7,254 nt of DNA from an uncultured Oscillospiraceae bacterium (GTDB taxonomy: Bacteria > Bacillota > Clostridia > Oscillospirales > Acutalibacteraceae): the NCBI GenBank assembly GCA_900554535.1, contig USIA01000097.1, positions 1 to 7,254 of the forward strand. The letters run 5' to 3'. Positions 6,191-7,254 of this stretch are shown piece by piece. The position numbers and the translations under genes are program-made. The notes under the pieces are model-generated. The model saw only the letters and a list, made by a program, of their open reading frames with translations, had not been told where the DNA came from and did not search any database. Numbering within the stretch: the first letter of the stretch is position 1; each line of letters begins with the position of its first letter.

Positions 6191-6807
6191 TTGTCAAACG
6201 CTTTCAGGTCCCGCTCGCGCAGGGCCGCAATCTGCTCCATAATCAGTCGGCTGGCAGTCCGAAACTCCGCGGCCTTTCCTGTCTCCAAGCCAAGTTCTTC
6301 CGGCGTTATCGGTTTCCCGTAGGAAACATAAGTCCAGTGGAATGTCTCCGGCAGATGGCCGCCCTTCGCGGTAATACAGCAGGGGATGACCGGAACATGA
6401 TAGCGCCACGCCATCATGGCTGCGCCGGCCTTCGGCCTGCCCAGTGAGCCGTCTTTGCTGCGGGTGCCCTCAATGAAGACGCCGAGCAGGCCGCCCTTTT
6501 TCAGATGCTCGCCCGCCAGATTCATCGCCCCCACATCGCCCTTGCCGCGTGCAATTGAGATCACGCCCAAGCTGTGCAGCACCCAACTGACAAATGGGTT
6601 CGTAAACAGTTCCTCTTTTGCCAGGAAATAAATCTGCCGGTGACAGGAAAGAAATAGGCGGATCGGATCCGAATAGCGCTGGTGGTTGATGCACAGGATG
6701 GCGGCGCCTCTTTTCGGAATATTCTCTTTTCCGCGGACATGATTTGGCAGCACAAATCGTGCGACCCACTGCGGGATCGCCTTAGCCACAGCATATAAGG
6801 GTGTCAT
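6187..6807 (-). CDS. plsC: 1-acyl-sn-glycerol-3-phosphate acyltransferase family protein (first of two tandem PlsC paralogues)
   Basis: Likely membrane-associated acyltransferase that adds the second acyl chain to lysophosphatidic acid to form phosphatidic acid. The 206-residue protein has all family blocks: motif I NH(x4)D as NHQRYSD, with H42 and D47 as the expected catalytic pair; motif II around R87 (GVISIARGKG); a canonical motif III FIEGTRS at 111-117 with E113; and motif IV near VPVIPCCI. There is no strong N-terminal membrane segment, only a short amphipathic stretch (about residues 1-20), so it may bind the membrane peripherally, as short bacterial PlsC proteins can. The ATG start follows GAGGAAGGA at a good distance. 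The stop overlaps the next plsC start in an ATGA, which predicts translational coupling. With motif III intact, this copy is the better candidate for the housekeeping PlsC. Substrate cannot be fixed from sequence. Confidence 0.9.
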   Translation of the reverse strand: MTPLYAVAKAIPQWVARFVLPNHVRGKENIPKRGAAILCINHQRYSDPIRLFLSCHRQIYFLAKEELFTNPFVSWVLHSLGVISIARGKGDVGAMNLAGEHLKKGGLLGVFIEGTRSKDGSLGRPKAGAAMMAWRYHVPVIPCCITAKGGHLPETFHWTYVSYGKPITPEELGLETGKAAEFRTASRLIMEQIAALRERDLKAFDK

Positions 6808-6837
6808 TGATTTTCCTTCCTCTCTACGCCGCAGCGC

Positions 6838-7254
6838 TTAGATGCCTAGGGTATCGCGCACAATCCCCCGCAGCAAAGCCACGCTCTGCTCCAGCGTATT
6901 GCCGCTTGTATCCACCACGCGTGCGTCCGGCGCCGGCTTGAGCGGCGCCACTGCGCGGTGGCTGTCTTGATAGTCCCGTTGGCGGATATCCGCTAAAACC
7001 GCTTCGTAATCGGCTTTCTGGCCTTTTTCCTGCAGCTGCGCAAAACGGCGTTGGGCGCGGTCTTCCGGCGAAGCAGTCAAAAATAGCTTCAGCTGCGCGT
7101 CCGGCAGCACTACAGTGCCGATGTCGCGGCCATCCATAATTACATTGTTTGACCGGGCAATATCCTGCTGCTGGGAAAACAGGAACCGCCGCACCGCCGG
7201 AATGGCCGAAACCCCCGACGCCGCCATACTCACCTGTGGTGTGCGGATCGCTTC
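6838..7254 (-). CDS. cmk: Cytidylate kinase (CMP/dCMP kinase), C-terminal part; 5' end beyond the window
   Basis: Cytosolic enzyme that transfers phosphate from ATP to CMP or dCMP to give the diphosphates for nucleic acid and phospholipid synthesis. The reading frame stays open to the right edge, so 138 residues of a family usually about 215-230 long are visible, and the N-terminal P-loop lies outside. What is seen is the NMP-binding and LID part: an IRTPxV stretch at the edge, the DGRDIGTVV motif whose arginine contacts CMP in the family, a KLFLTAS strand, and the LID signature RDYQDSHRAVAPLKPAPDA. A GTG codon at 7231-7233 is internal, because conserved Cmk sequence continues upstream of it. 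The stop is TAA. The gene is followed after 30 bases by the first plsC and is probably cotranscribed with it, as is common in Clostridia. Identification is firm; only the missing 5' end is uncertain. Confidence 0.95.
   Translation of the reverse strand, partial: EAIRTPQVSMAASGVSAIPAVRRFLFSQQQDIARSNNVIMDGRDIGTVVLPDAQLKLFLTASPEDRAQRRFAQLQEKGQKADYEAVLADIRQRDYQDSHRAVAPLKPAPDARVVDTSGNTLEQSVALLRGIVRDTLGI

Noticed and set aside
7231..7233. GTG as the start codon of cmk
   Set aside because: The frame upstream of it encodes conserved Cmk sequence (EAIRTPQVS) up to the window edge, so the GTG is an internal valine codon.

Overview
The window looks like a GC-rich, endospore-forming member of the Clostridia, probably of the Ruminococcaceae/Oscillospiraceae kind. 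The grounds are a gene for a YunB-type sporulation protein, an IspH enzyme fused in frame to a four-domain ribosomal protein S1 (an arrangement known from clostridial genomes), the clostridial gene order cmk-plsC-ispH, and strong GGAGG-type ribosome binding sites. All eight genes are on the minus strand and fill almost the whole window, so this is core chromosome. I see no mobile element, RNA gene or CRISPR array. Genus-level identity cannot be read from the sequence.

In the direction of transcription (right to left), the first unit is: the C-terminal part of cmk (CMP kinase, cut by the right edge); two tandem PlsC-type acyltransferases; and the ispH-rpsA fusion. The last three genes overlap by 4 bases at each junction (ATGA, then TTGA with a TTG start for ispH). 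An intrinsic terminator lies 13 bases after the fusion stop codon. The unit links nucleotide supply, phospholipid acylation, isoprenoid precursor synthesis and translation.

The second unit starts in the only substantial intergenic gap (3483-3602), which also holds a weak candidate promoter. It carries yunB (sporulation), ligA (NAD-dependent DNA ligase), yhbY (CRM-domain RNA-binding protein of ribosome assembly) and the N-terminal two thirds of nadD (nicotinate-nucleotide adenylyltransferase, cut by the left edge). The yhbY-nadD neighbourhood is common in Firmicutes. NadD makes the dinucleotide precursor of NAD and LigA consumes NAD, which is a metabolic link but not proof of co-regulation.

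The most interesting structure is at the domain junction of the fusion. A near-perfect Shine-Dalgarno sequence (AAAGGAGGT) and an in-frame ATG sit exactly where the S1-like protein would start. Just upstream is a perfect 8-bp hairpin whose six-base loop contains CCUCC, the complement of the GGAGG core of that Shine-Dalgarno. This suggests that the gene could make both a full fusion and a free S1-like protein, with internal initiation possibly gated by a pseudoknot. A second point is that the downstream PlsC paralogue has lost the glutamate of acyltransferase motif III.
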